A stretch of DNA of 64,000 nt from DASUAS01 sp963819475 (lineage in GTDB: Bacteria > Actinomycetota > Acidimicrobiia > IMCC26256 > DASPTH01). Location: positions 434,001 to 498,000 of the forward strand of contig CAWFWE010000002.1 of assembly GCA_963819475.1 (NCBI GenBank), given 5' to 3'. The position numbers and the translations under genes are program-made. Positions 54,771-62,182 of this stretch are shown here, piece by piece. Under the pieces are notes generated by a model. It saw only the letters and a list, made by a program, of their open reading frames with translations, made no database searches and was not told the origin of the DNA. Positions within the stretch are counted from its first letter, which is position 1. The number at the start of each line of letters is the position of its first letter.

Positions 54771-55010
54771 ATGCCGTCTGCGCCCCAGCACGTTCGCTGG
54801 ACCGATCACGCGTACGTGAAGGCCAACACGCTCGGCGCTGCCCGCGCTGACATAGAGCAGACTGTGATCGACCGCCATGACGCGCGGCAGACGAACACCG
54901 GAGCAGCTCAGTGGCGTCTCTCGCTTGGGCCGTGGGTCATCATCTACGACCATCCCGACGGGGACGACCAGACGACGGCGAGGATCGTCACCCTCTGGCG
55001 ACGCAGGTAG
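54771..55010 (+). CDS. DUF4258-like protein, putative toxin partner
   Basis: The protein has 79 residues. VRWTDHAYVKANTLGAARAD, IEQTVIDRHDARQTNTGAAQ and WRLSLGPWVIIYDHPDGDD resemble DUF4258/RelE-like proteins in size and order. The DUF2283 gene starts ten bases after its stop; such pairs occur widely as toxin-antitoxin-like modules. Confidence 0.5.
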   Translation: MPSAPQHVRWTDHAYVKANTLGAARADIEQTVIDRHDARQTNTGAAQWRLSLGPWVIIYDHPDGDDQTTARIVTLWRRR

Positions 55011-55020
55011 CCTGGTACCG

Positions 55021-55245
55021 ATGAAGATCGACGGTCACTACGACCCGGAAGCCGACATCGCGTGGCTGCGCTTCGAGGGCTACGACCCCGCCACCGTGGT
55101 TGCCGAGGAGATCACGACCGGCCTGCGCGAGACCGACCCGGCGAACGGCCACATCGTCGGCCTCGAGTACTGGCACGCCAGCCAGACACTCCCAAGCGAT
55201 CTCCTGGCCATGTTGCCGCCGCCCATGGTCGCCAGCGCGGCCTGA
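55021..55245 (+). CDS. DUF2283 family protein, putative antitoxin partner
   Basis: The protein has 74 residues. MKIDGHYDPEADIAWLRFEG (usually YDxxADaLyi), TTGLRETDPANGHIVGLEYW and HASQTLPSDLLAMLPP match the DUF2283 pattern (D-E/D-x-G-x-(I/V)-x-G-(I/L)-E). The antitoxin role is inferred from pairing only. Confidence 0.7.
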   Translation: MKIDGHYDPEADIAWLRFEGYDPATVVAEEITTGLRETDPANGHIVGLEYWHASQTLPSDLLAMLPPPMVASAA

Positions 55246-55300
55246 GTCGGGACTCAGCGCTGCCGAACTCGTGGGCCACGCGGTGGACGCGATGGACAAC

Positions 55301-55553
55301 CGGGAGTGATCCAGCCCCGTCCGGGAGTGATGTTGGCGTGGCCGGGAGTGATTCGTAGCCATCCGGCCGTGCTCCGGCGCAGGCCGGGAGTCATCCGGTT
55401 GGACCGAGAACGATCACTCGGATCGCGCTCGGATCACTCTCGGACACGTCGAGGTCGCGTCACGTAGCTCCCACGCAGAGGCCGATGACTCCCGGCGATC
55501 GGCCACCCGAACGGGATCACTCCCGGATCGCGCTCGAATAGCTCCCGGCTTCC
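55301..55553. repeat. Array of short repeats: four direct then five inverted copies of CCGGGAGTGAT
   Basis: CGGGAGTGAT occurs at 55301, 55322 and 55343, with CCGGGAGTCAT at 55384. On the far side the inverse form appears as ATCACTCGG, GATCACTCTCGG, GATGACTCCCGG, GATCACTCCCGG and ATAGCTCCCGG between 55412 and 55553. Spacing is about 20-40 bp and the spacers are unrelated. The whole stretch is noncoding and roughly symmetric about 55400. It is not a CRISPR (repeats 11 bp, degenerate). It may be protein-binding sites of a transposase or segregation protein. Confidence 0.6.
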
Positions 55554-55801
55554 ACGGAAGGCCAGCGCGGACGGCGACCGTTCGCCGCGCGTTGCCAGGG
55601 CGTCTGCTCTCCGATCGTTGTCACGACGCCCAATTCGCGCGCACGAGATCCCTGAAGGACGCGAGTTGTCTGAAGCGTCGACCCGGCAGATGCGTCGCTC
55701 CGAGACGTCGACGAAGCCCTCATCCCCTCTCTGTCAGGCTGACGTGAGACACGTGGTGTTGCCCACCATCGCTTGAGGGCGAGTCAGGATCACCTAGAAC
55801 G

Positions 55802-56221
55802 ATGACCATGACCACTGCAGGGTTGCTCGCGCGCGCCCAAGATGAAGGCGTGGACGATCCGGCACCGAAGCCGAAGCGGCGACGGTTCAGCGCGGAGTAC
55901 AAGCTCGCGATCCTCGACGAGTACGAACGCCTGACCGATCCGGGCGCGAAGGGCGCGTTGTTGCGACGCGAGGGCTTGTATTCGTCGCATCTGGTGGAGT
56001 GGCGCCGCGCTCGCGATGCAGGAGCACTGAAGGAGTTGGCGGCGAAGACGCGGCCGGCGAAGCGCAGCGCCGAGCAGGTCGAGCTTGACCGCGCCCGCAA
56101 GCGGATCGAACGCCTCGAGGACGACCTCGCGAAGCACAAGCTGGCGTTGGAGATCCAGGGAAAAGCATCGGAGCTCTTGGAGCGGCTGCTGGCCGAGAGC
56201 GATCCGGAGAACAGGCGGTAG
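55802..56221 (+). CDS. IS3-type OrfA-like transposase subunit
   Basis: The protein has 139 residues. KPKRRRFSAEYKLAILDEYE, LLRREGLYSSHLVEWRRARD and QVELDRARKRIERLEDDLAK are an HTH_Tnp_1 domain with a coiled-coil tail, as in the IS3/ISxx OrfA group with a long basic N-terminus. OrfB begins two bases after its stop. Confidence 0.8.
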   Translation: MTMTTAGLLARAQDEGVDDPAPKPKRRRFSAEYKLAILDEYERLTDPGAKGALLRREGLYSSHLVEWRRARDAGALKELAAKTRPAKRSAEQVELDRARKRIERLEDDLAKHKLALEIQGKASELLERLLAESDPENRR

Positions 56222-56223
56222 CC

Positions 56224-56575
56224 GTGATCGACGAGTGCTTCGGGGCGATCGAACCGATGCTCGGCACGAAGACGGCGTGTACGGCGGTGGGTCGGGCGCG
56301 TGCGACGCACTACCGCCATCAGCGGCCGCCGCGACCGCGTTCGTCGACACCGCGGCCGGCGCCGCCGAACAAGCTCACCGACACCGAGGCGGGCGAGGTG
56401 CTGGGCGTGTTGCGTTCAGAACGGTTCGTGGACCTCTCGCCGGCGCAGGTGTTCCACATCTTGTTGGACGAGGGCGTCTATCTGGCGAGCGTGTCGACGT
56501 TCTACCGGCTGCTGCGCGCCCACGGCGAGGTCCACGAACGACGACGCCAGGCGACGCACCCAGCCCGGGTGCGAC
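56224..56575 (+). pseudogene. IS3-type OrfB, truncated
   Basis: IDECFGAIEPMLGTKTACTA, VGRARATHYRHQRPP and VLRSERFVDLSPAQVFHILL, DEGVYLASVSTFYRLLRAHG form the HTH part in front of the integrase core. After EVHERRRQATHPA the core is absent and an unrelated gene end follows, so the element is inactive. Confidence 0.8.
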
Positions 56576-56578
56576 CCG

Positions 56579-56698
56579 AACTCGGAAGAGTTCGACGTCG
56601 TGCAACGGCAGCTGCGCGGCAACCTGCCGCAGGCGTTCGTGCACGCGCTCATGCTCGAGTGCGCAGCGACGCTCGATCTCGACCCCGACCGCGAGTGA
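56579..56698 (+). pseudogene. C-terminal fragment of an unidentified protein
   Basis: NSEEFDVVQRQLRGNLPQAF and VHALMLECAATLDLDPDRE end at a proper stop and look conserved in composition. They are in a different frame from the OrfB fragment and begin at the truncation point, so this is the tail of a gene cut by the IS3 element. No family is recognised. Confidence 0.35.
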
Positions 56699-56711
56699 CC
56701 TCGCTCACCGG

Positions 56712-57254
56712 TCACGTCGCCGTCCCGCCAGGGAAGTTCACCGCCTCGTCGAGGGCGCGTCTCACCAGCGCCGGGTGGCCGTCGACGCCGCTCGGCACGA
56801 TCGTGAGATCACCCCGGGCCTCGTACAGCACGTAGCGGAGCTGCTCGACGCTGAAGGTCCCGCGTTGGCGCAGGTGCGCAGCCAGGTCGTCGACGGTGAG
56901 ACCGCAGCGGCGGAGCTCTTCGTGACGCACGACTCCGTCGACCACCAGGACCCGGATGCCGTGGTCGAGCGCGCGGCGACCCGGACGGGTGAGGCGGAAG
57001 AGCGATGCGGCGCGGTGTGAGAGGGCCAACGTGACGATCGCGACGGCGCCCGTGAGGTACGACTGATCAGCGGCGATCGTCGTTCGACCGATGATCGCAC
57101 CCATCGCCACTGCGGTCGCGAAGTCGATGATCGTCCACTGGGCGATGGTGCGCCGTTCGCCCAGCCGCAGGACGATGACCGCGGTGAGGTAGATGAACAC
57201 CGCCTTGGCGATGACTTCGGGAACGGACGACGCGCTCCCCGTGAGCCATGACAT
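56712..57254 (-). CDS. DUF421 (YetF-like) membrane protein
   Basis: The protein has 180 residues. Three N-terminal helices (AVFIYLTAVIVLRLGERR, IDFATAVAMGAIIGRTTIAA, YLTGAVAIVTLALSHRAA) precede the DUF421 domain with LDHGIRVLVVDGVVRHEELR, CGLTVDDLAAHLRQRGTFSV and EQLRYVLYEARGDLTIVPS. Members are found in stress and spore loci. It is the last gene of a minus-strand run from the debranching enzyme. Confidence 0.85.
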   Translation of the reverse strand: MSWLTGSASSVPEVIAKAVFIYLTAVIVLRLGERRTIAQWTIIDFATAVAMGAIIGRTTIAADQSYLTGAVAIVTLALSHRAASLFRLTRPGRRALDHGIRVLVVDGVVRHEELRRCGLTVDDLAAHLRQRGTFSVEQLRYVLYEARGDLTIVPSGVDGHPALVRRALDEAVNFPGGTAT

Positions 57255-57308
57255 GGCGTACCTCCTCTTCTGTCTCTTCCGTCGTGTCGTGCCGAGTACG
57301 GCGTCGGA

Positions 57309-58459
57309 TCAGCTGGCGCCCTCGTCGTCAGCGTCGGCGGTGATGAACCAGTTCGCGATGGCCACGTCGGTGGACGAATGGACCACGATCGACAGCAGGA
57401 CCGTGAGGGCTATCAGTTCGGTCATCTCACCGCGTGGGGAACGCCGGCGGCGAGGATGAACAGGCCATAGACCACCGACGCGAATCCCTTCGGGCCGAAC
57501 CAGGCGACCGTGGCGAACTCCTTGCCGCGCACCCCCGTCCCGACGAGTGCGAGCGCGACAGGGAGCGCCCGCGCCACGGTGAGCGTGAGCACGGCGAAGG
57601 CGAGGCCGGCCACTCCGGTGCCCACGAAGACGTCGTTGGTGAGCAGGGCACCGAACACGAGCAATGCACCGAGCTTCAGCAACTCGCTGATGAGCTCGCC
57701 GAAGCGTTCGAATGCTTGCTGGAGCTCGGGTGAGACGGTCACGAGCGTGGAACCGGCCGCGAAGGCGGCGAGGAACGGGTTGGCGCCGGTGAGCTCGGTG
57801 ATCGAGAACACGAGCATCCCGATCGCCACGGGCGCGAGCGCCTCGTAGCGCTCCGTGCTCCGGCCCGGAAGCCTGCGCAGCAGGTACCCGGTGAGCGCAG
57901 GGACCGTGATCCCGATCAGCAGACCGCCGGCCAACGCGCCGGCGACGCCGGCGATGTCGATCGAGTCGGCCGCGAGCACGTCGAGCAGCACCACGACGAC
58001 CGGAAGCGCCAAGCCGTCGTTGAGCCCGCTCTCCACGTTGAGGAGCCGGCGCACGCGGTACGGCACCTCGTGCCGACCGACGATCGCCGACGCGAGGACC
58101 GGGTCGGTGGGTGCGAGCGCCGCAGCCACCAGCATCGCCTCCGTCCACGGCAGGCCCACCAGCAGACGCCCGATCACCGTGGTGATCGCGAACGTGAGCG
58201 GCATGCCGAGCAGCAAGAGCCGCCCGGGCAACCGCCAGAGCCGGCCGAGGTCCCCGAGCTCCAGCTGCATCCCGTCGGTGAACAGGACGACGAACAGCGC
58301 GACCTCGGTGAGGAGCACGACCGACTGATCGCTCGGCGCCAGGTGCACGACCCCGAGGCCGAGATCGCCGAAGCATGCGCCCGCAGCCAGGAAGAGCACC
58401 GCGGTGGAGAGGATGCTTCGCCGTGCGAGGCCGGACACCGCCACGCCGACGAGCAGCAC
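57309..58459 (-). CDS. Na+/H+ antiporter (CPA1/NhaP type), frame split near the C-terminus
   Basis: About ten membrane helices are visible, with AALAPTDPVLASAIVGRHEV and NVESGLNDGLALPVVVVLLD holding the TDP and ND motifs of CPA1 exchangers. The first frame stops at GVPHAVR; the next frame, starting at ATG inside that stop (ATGA), encodes TELIALTVLLSIVVHSSTDV and AIANWF, the natural last helix. One base appears to be missing, or the last helix is made as a separate coupled peptide. An earlier CTG (58489) could extend the N-terminus by ten residues (NGVLVFASVL). It is third in the run debranching enzyme - DUF4396 - antiporter - DUF421. Confidence 0.75.
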
Positions 58460-58517
58460 CGACGCGAAGACGAGGACGCCGTTCAGCTGACCACCCCACG
58501 GGAGTGTCGCGCGCGGT

Positions 58518-59204
58518 TCACATCGCCTCCTTGATCCCGCTCCGGATCAGCCACCAGTTCACGGGGTACGCCGTTGCGAACCCCAGCACCATGGCGATCT
58601 GCATCATGAACCAGTAGGCGGCGTGGTCGGCGGTCAGATGCGGGTTGGTGAAGAAGACGAGCTGGACCACGGCCATCCAGCCGAACATCCCGACTTCGAA
58701 CGCGGTCAGCGACGCGCTGTCGGCCTTCACCGCGGCGACCAGGCCCTCGCCACGACGAAGCCCGCGCATCGGTGCGATGGCGAAGTACTGGAACGCGATC
58801 CCGAACGCGAAGGCCAGCGAGTAGTCGACGACGTATTCGGCGAGGAGCGCGAGGCCGGCGATCTGGAGGGCGAAGATCAGCACGAGCCATCCGCCGAGGA
58901 AGTCACCGATCGCGCACCCGGACCCGCAGTGCGTCACCCCGATGGCGACCGTTGCGGGAAACGGCCGGTCGGGTGCGGCGCCGTGCTCCTTCTCCCAGCG
59001 AGCCGTCTGGCGCCGGCCCCACATGCCGTAACCGATCAACGCGACCGGGCCCAGGTACAGACCGCTCACCGGCCAGACCGCGTCCATGACCGCCATGTGC
59101 TGGCGGTAGCCGTTCACGAAGACGTCGCCGGCGATGAGCACGGCCGTGAGCACGCCGAGTCCGAGCGCGCACCAGGCGACGATGGTCAGCCACTGCGGCG
59201 GCAC
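58518..59204 (-). CDS. DUF4396 membrane protein
   Basis: The protein has 228 residues and six or so hydrophobic helices. GVTHCGSGCAIGDFLGGWLV is the DUF4396 signature with its cysteine pair, and AYPVNWWLIRSGIKEAM is the usual end. FATAYPVNWWLI and FGIAFQYFAIAPMRGL also match the family. Possible metal binding through HCGSGC is inference. It starts 36 bp after the debranching-enzyme stop. Confidence 0.85.
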   Translation of the reverse strand: MPPQWLTIVAWCALGLGVLTAVLIAGDVFVNGYRQHMAVMDAVWPVSGLYLGPVALIGYGMWGRRQTARWEKEHGAAPDRPFPATVAIGVTHCGSGCAIGDFLGGWLVLIFALQIAGLALLAEYVVDYSLAFAFGIAFQYFAIAPMRGLRRGEGLVAAVKADSASLTAFEVGMFGWMAVVQLVFFTNPHLTADHAAYWFMMQIAMVLGFATAYPVNWWLIRSGIKEAM

Positions 59205-59240
59205 GTCAGCGCATCACCTCGATGATGAACGGCCGCCTTG

Positions 59241-61326
59241 TCATGACGCGAACGTCAGGTCTTGGCCCTGGATGTGCACGTGCTCGAGGCAGATCGCGCC
59301 CGTGCCCGGGGGCGTGCCGCATCCGGGCCGAGCGTCGTCGGCAGGATCGAGACCCAGGATCGTCCGGAGCGCCAGGAGCGGCGCACCGGCTGCGATCGCC
59401 TGTGGGCGCGACGCGCTCGGGTACTCCACGGGCACACGGGTGTGACGCTTGTCGATGCCCGCGAAGACCTCGGGGAGCTGCCCGGCGAACTCCCGAGCGG
59501 CATCGAGCAGCGCACCGGCGAGGAGCGCGGCCTCCTCCAGTGCGCCGGCACGCCGGAGGCCCTCCGCCACGAGGGCCGTGTCGTGTGGCCACACACAACC
59601 GTTGTGGTACTCGATCGGGTTGTAGGCGGCTTCGGTGTCACCCATCGTGCGGACACCCCAACCGGTGAACAACTGGTCGCCCACCAGCTGCTCCGCGACG
59701 AGCTTGGAGCGTTCGGCGGGAACGATTCCGCTCCAGAGCAGGGTGGCCGACGTTCGACGTCAGTGCGTCCACCTGCTGCTTGTCGCCGTCCAATGCCAAG
59801 ACGTACCGACCGCGGCCGTCGTCGAAGAAGTCTCGATTGAACCGGTCGTACAGCTCTTTCGCGTCGAGTTCGAGATGTTGCGCGAGTGAGGGATCGCCGC
59901 AGCACTCACGCGCCAGTCGAGCCGTGCGCCGACGCGCATCGAACGCATAGCCCTGGATCTCACACGTCGCGATCGGCGGCCGGGCGAAACGACCGTCGGC
60001 GAGACGCATCGAATTCCACGAGTCCTTCCAGCACTGGTTCTCGAGGCCGTGCGGAGCCCGTCGCCGGTACTCGAGGTAGCCGTCGCGGTCGGGATCCCCG
60101 TAGCGTTCGATCCATGTCAGCGCCGCCCGGGCCGCGCCTTCGAGCTCCGCGACGAGCTCGTCATCTCCCGTCCAGCGGTGATACTCGTCGAGCAGGATCA
60201 AGAAGAGCGGCGTGGCGTCGTGCGCACCGAAGTACGGGTACGCAGGGACGTCCAGGCCGGTTCCGGCTCCGCGCTGGGCGCCGACCGACCGGACCTCGTG
60301 CAGGATCTTCCCCGGCTCCGCGTCGCGCGCCGGATCGTCGACCTGGGACTGCCGTCCCGCGAGCACGCGCAGCGTTGCTGCAGCCAAGGATGCGTGAAAC
60401 GGGAGGGCCTCGAACGCCGCGATGATGCTGTCGCGGCCGAACAGCGCCATGAACCATGGCTGGCCTGCGGCGGGCAAGGAATGGTCGAGGTCTCGGGTCG
60501 GACGAAAGCGCAGCGAAGCGAGGTCGAGGAGGGACTGCTCATACGTCGCGCAGAGCGAGCTCGATTCGCACGTGAGGCGCGGTGCACGGTCGTTCCAGTC
60601 CTCGAGCGACATGGGCATCTGTGGATGCACGACTCCAGTACGGCGATCGTGGCGAGGCTCGATCGCGGCGTCGTCCACCACGTACGACGTCTCGACGGTG
60701 AGCACTCGATGTGAGCGCGGGGCCAGATGCAGCTGCCATCGTGCGGTCCCGACGTCGAGTGCCACGTCACCGTCGAAGACCAGGACGGTTGCGCGTGGGA
60801 GCTCCGTACTGCGGACGGTGGCCGTGCGCGCTTCGAGGTCACACTCGGCACCACCGTCGGCGCCACGCCCCGCTTTGACCGCGAAGATGCTCGCGAAGTC
60901 ACACGCAAAGCTGAGCTCGACGACGACGTCGGCGTCGGCGTCGGAGTGGCTCTCGAGTTCGATGGTCTCGGCGCATCCGCCACCGAGCACACGGGTGCGG
61001 TGCACCAGCAACGTGGGATTGTCGCCGATGCCCCGGGCGAGGGTCGCCGCGATGTACCCCCGGTAGTACGTCAGACGCCGTGTCGTCAGTTGCCGCAGGG
61101 GTTGCCCGTCGAGCCGCAGCTCCCACTGCGACAGGTGCCGGATGTCCGCGTGGAACAGGCCGTGGCGCTGCACGCGGACGTCACCGTCGAGCGACGACGT
61201 GTAGAACGTCGACCCATCGACGAGTACGAGCTCATCCGTCGGCATCCGCGAGATCCACCATCCGTCGAAGGAAGACACGGAATCGAACCCCGTCCGGCGC
61301 GGACCGTGAGCGGGAGTTCTCTCCAT
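59241..61326 (-). CDS. Glycogen debranching-type enzyme (amylo-alpha-1,6-glucosidase family), frameshifted
   Basis: The N-terminal domain (LVLVDGSTFYTSSLDGDVRV, GLFHADIRHLSQWELRLDG) is the GDE_N_bis domain of actinobacterial proteins. The (alpha/alpha)6 barrel follows with WFMALFGRDSIIAAFEALPF (acid residue in GRD), ALTWIERYGDPDRDGYLEYR and LENQCWKDSWNSM. Near 59745 one extra C in a CCC run breaks the frame; without it NVGHLLWSGIVPAERSKLVA joins to GWGVRTMGDTEAAYNPIEYH and NGCVWPHDTALVAEGLRRAG. The corrected length is about 695 residues. The start is uncertain; no clear ribosome site was seen. Confidence 0.85.
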
Positions 61327-61532
61327 CGTTCATCCGCGCTGTGCCCATCGATTCTCCGGCGCAAACGGGTGGATCGCTCCCCGATCTCGGAGCTGGCCGA
61401 ATGTCGCGGTACCGCAAGAGATCCGTCACCCCATCGCCATCGAGCACCACCGTCGGTGGCGCAGGAATGCCGATGCGAACCGTCGGGTACGCCCGCGCTC
61501 AGGAAATCACCACCATCACCAGGAGGCACATC

Positions 61533-62126
61533 ATGGGATCTGCCGATGAAGACCGCGCCCGAGCAGCCGCCCGGCCCGACGACCTGATCGCCGCGGTGCT
61601 CGAGGACCATGCCGACATCCACTCGCTGATGAACGAGGTCGACACGACCTCGGCCGGGCACCGTCAGGAGGTGTTCGAAGCGCTCGTTGCGAAGTTGGCC
61701 GTCCACGAGACGGCCGAAGAGCAAGTCGTCCATCCCCTCACGCGGCGGGTGGCCGGGGCCGACGGCGTGGTCGAGCAACGCCTCGAGGAGGAGGACAAGG
61801 GGAAGAAGGCCCTCGCCGAGCTCGAGAAGATGGGCACGGAGGCGCCCGAGTTCAGGGCAAAGTTCGACGAGCTCCGCGACGAGGTGTTGCGTCACGCCCA
61901 GAACGAAGAGCAGCAGGAGCACCCGTTGCTCGACTCGGCCGACGAGCAGCAGCTCGAACGGGCCGCGAAGGTGTTCCGCGCCGCCCAGAAGATCGCCCCG
62001 ACGCACGCGCACGAACACGCGCCCGAGAGTGCCGTGGGCAACACGGTGATCGGACCGTTCGTCGCCGTGGTCGACCGCACTCGCGACGCGATCCACGACC
62101 TGATGCAGCACGACACGATCGTCTGA
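61533..62126 (+). CDS. Hemerythrin HHE cation-binding domain protein
   Basis: The protein has 197 residues; ATG at MGSADEDRARAAARPDDLIA is taken because AGGAGG is six bases upstream. Histidines and glutamates fit the HHE pattern: LEDHADIHSLMNEVD, LAVHETAEEQVVHPLTRR and VLRHAQNEEQQEHPLLDSAD. The last 60 residues are a helical tail (VVDRTRDAIHDLMQHD). A diiron or oxygen/NO-related role is likely. It is divergent from the debranching enzyme, with about 200 bp between starts that could hold both promoters. Confidence 0.85.
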   Translation: MGSADEDRARAAARPDDLIAAVLEDHADIHSLMNEVDTTSAGHRQEVFEALVAKLAVHETAEEQVVHPLTRRVAGADGVVEQRLEEEDKGKKALAELEKMGTEAPEFRAKFDELRDEVLRHAQNEEQQEHPLLDSADEQQLERAAKVFRAAQKIAPTHAHEHAPESAVGNTVIGPFVAVVDRTRDAIHDLMQHDTIV

Positions 62127-62182
62127 GTGCGGCCAGTGAGCGAAGCCGGGCCACGCCAGCTTCGCTCACGCTGTGACCCGCG

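Noticed and set aside
54871..55245. Longer fused frame across the DUF4258/DUF2283 boundary
   Set aside because: The frame is a shadow upstream of 55021; the DUF2283 similarity begins at the ATG at 55021.
55301..55553. CRISPR array
   Set aside because: Repeat units are only about 11 bp, degenerate and occur in both orientations; no cas genes are present.
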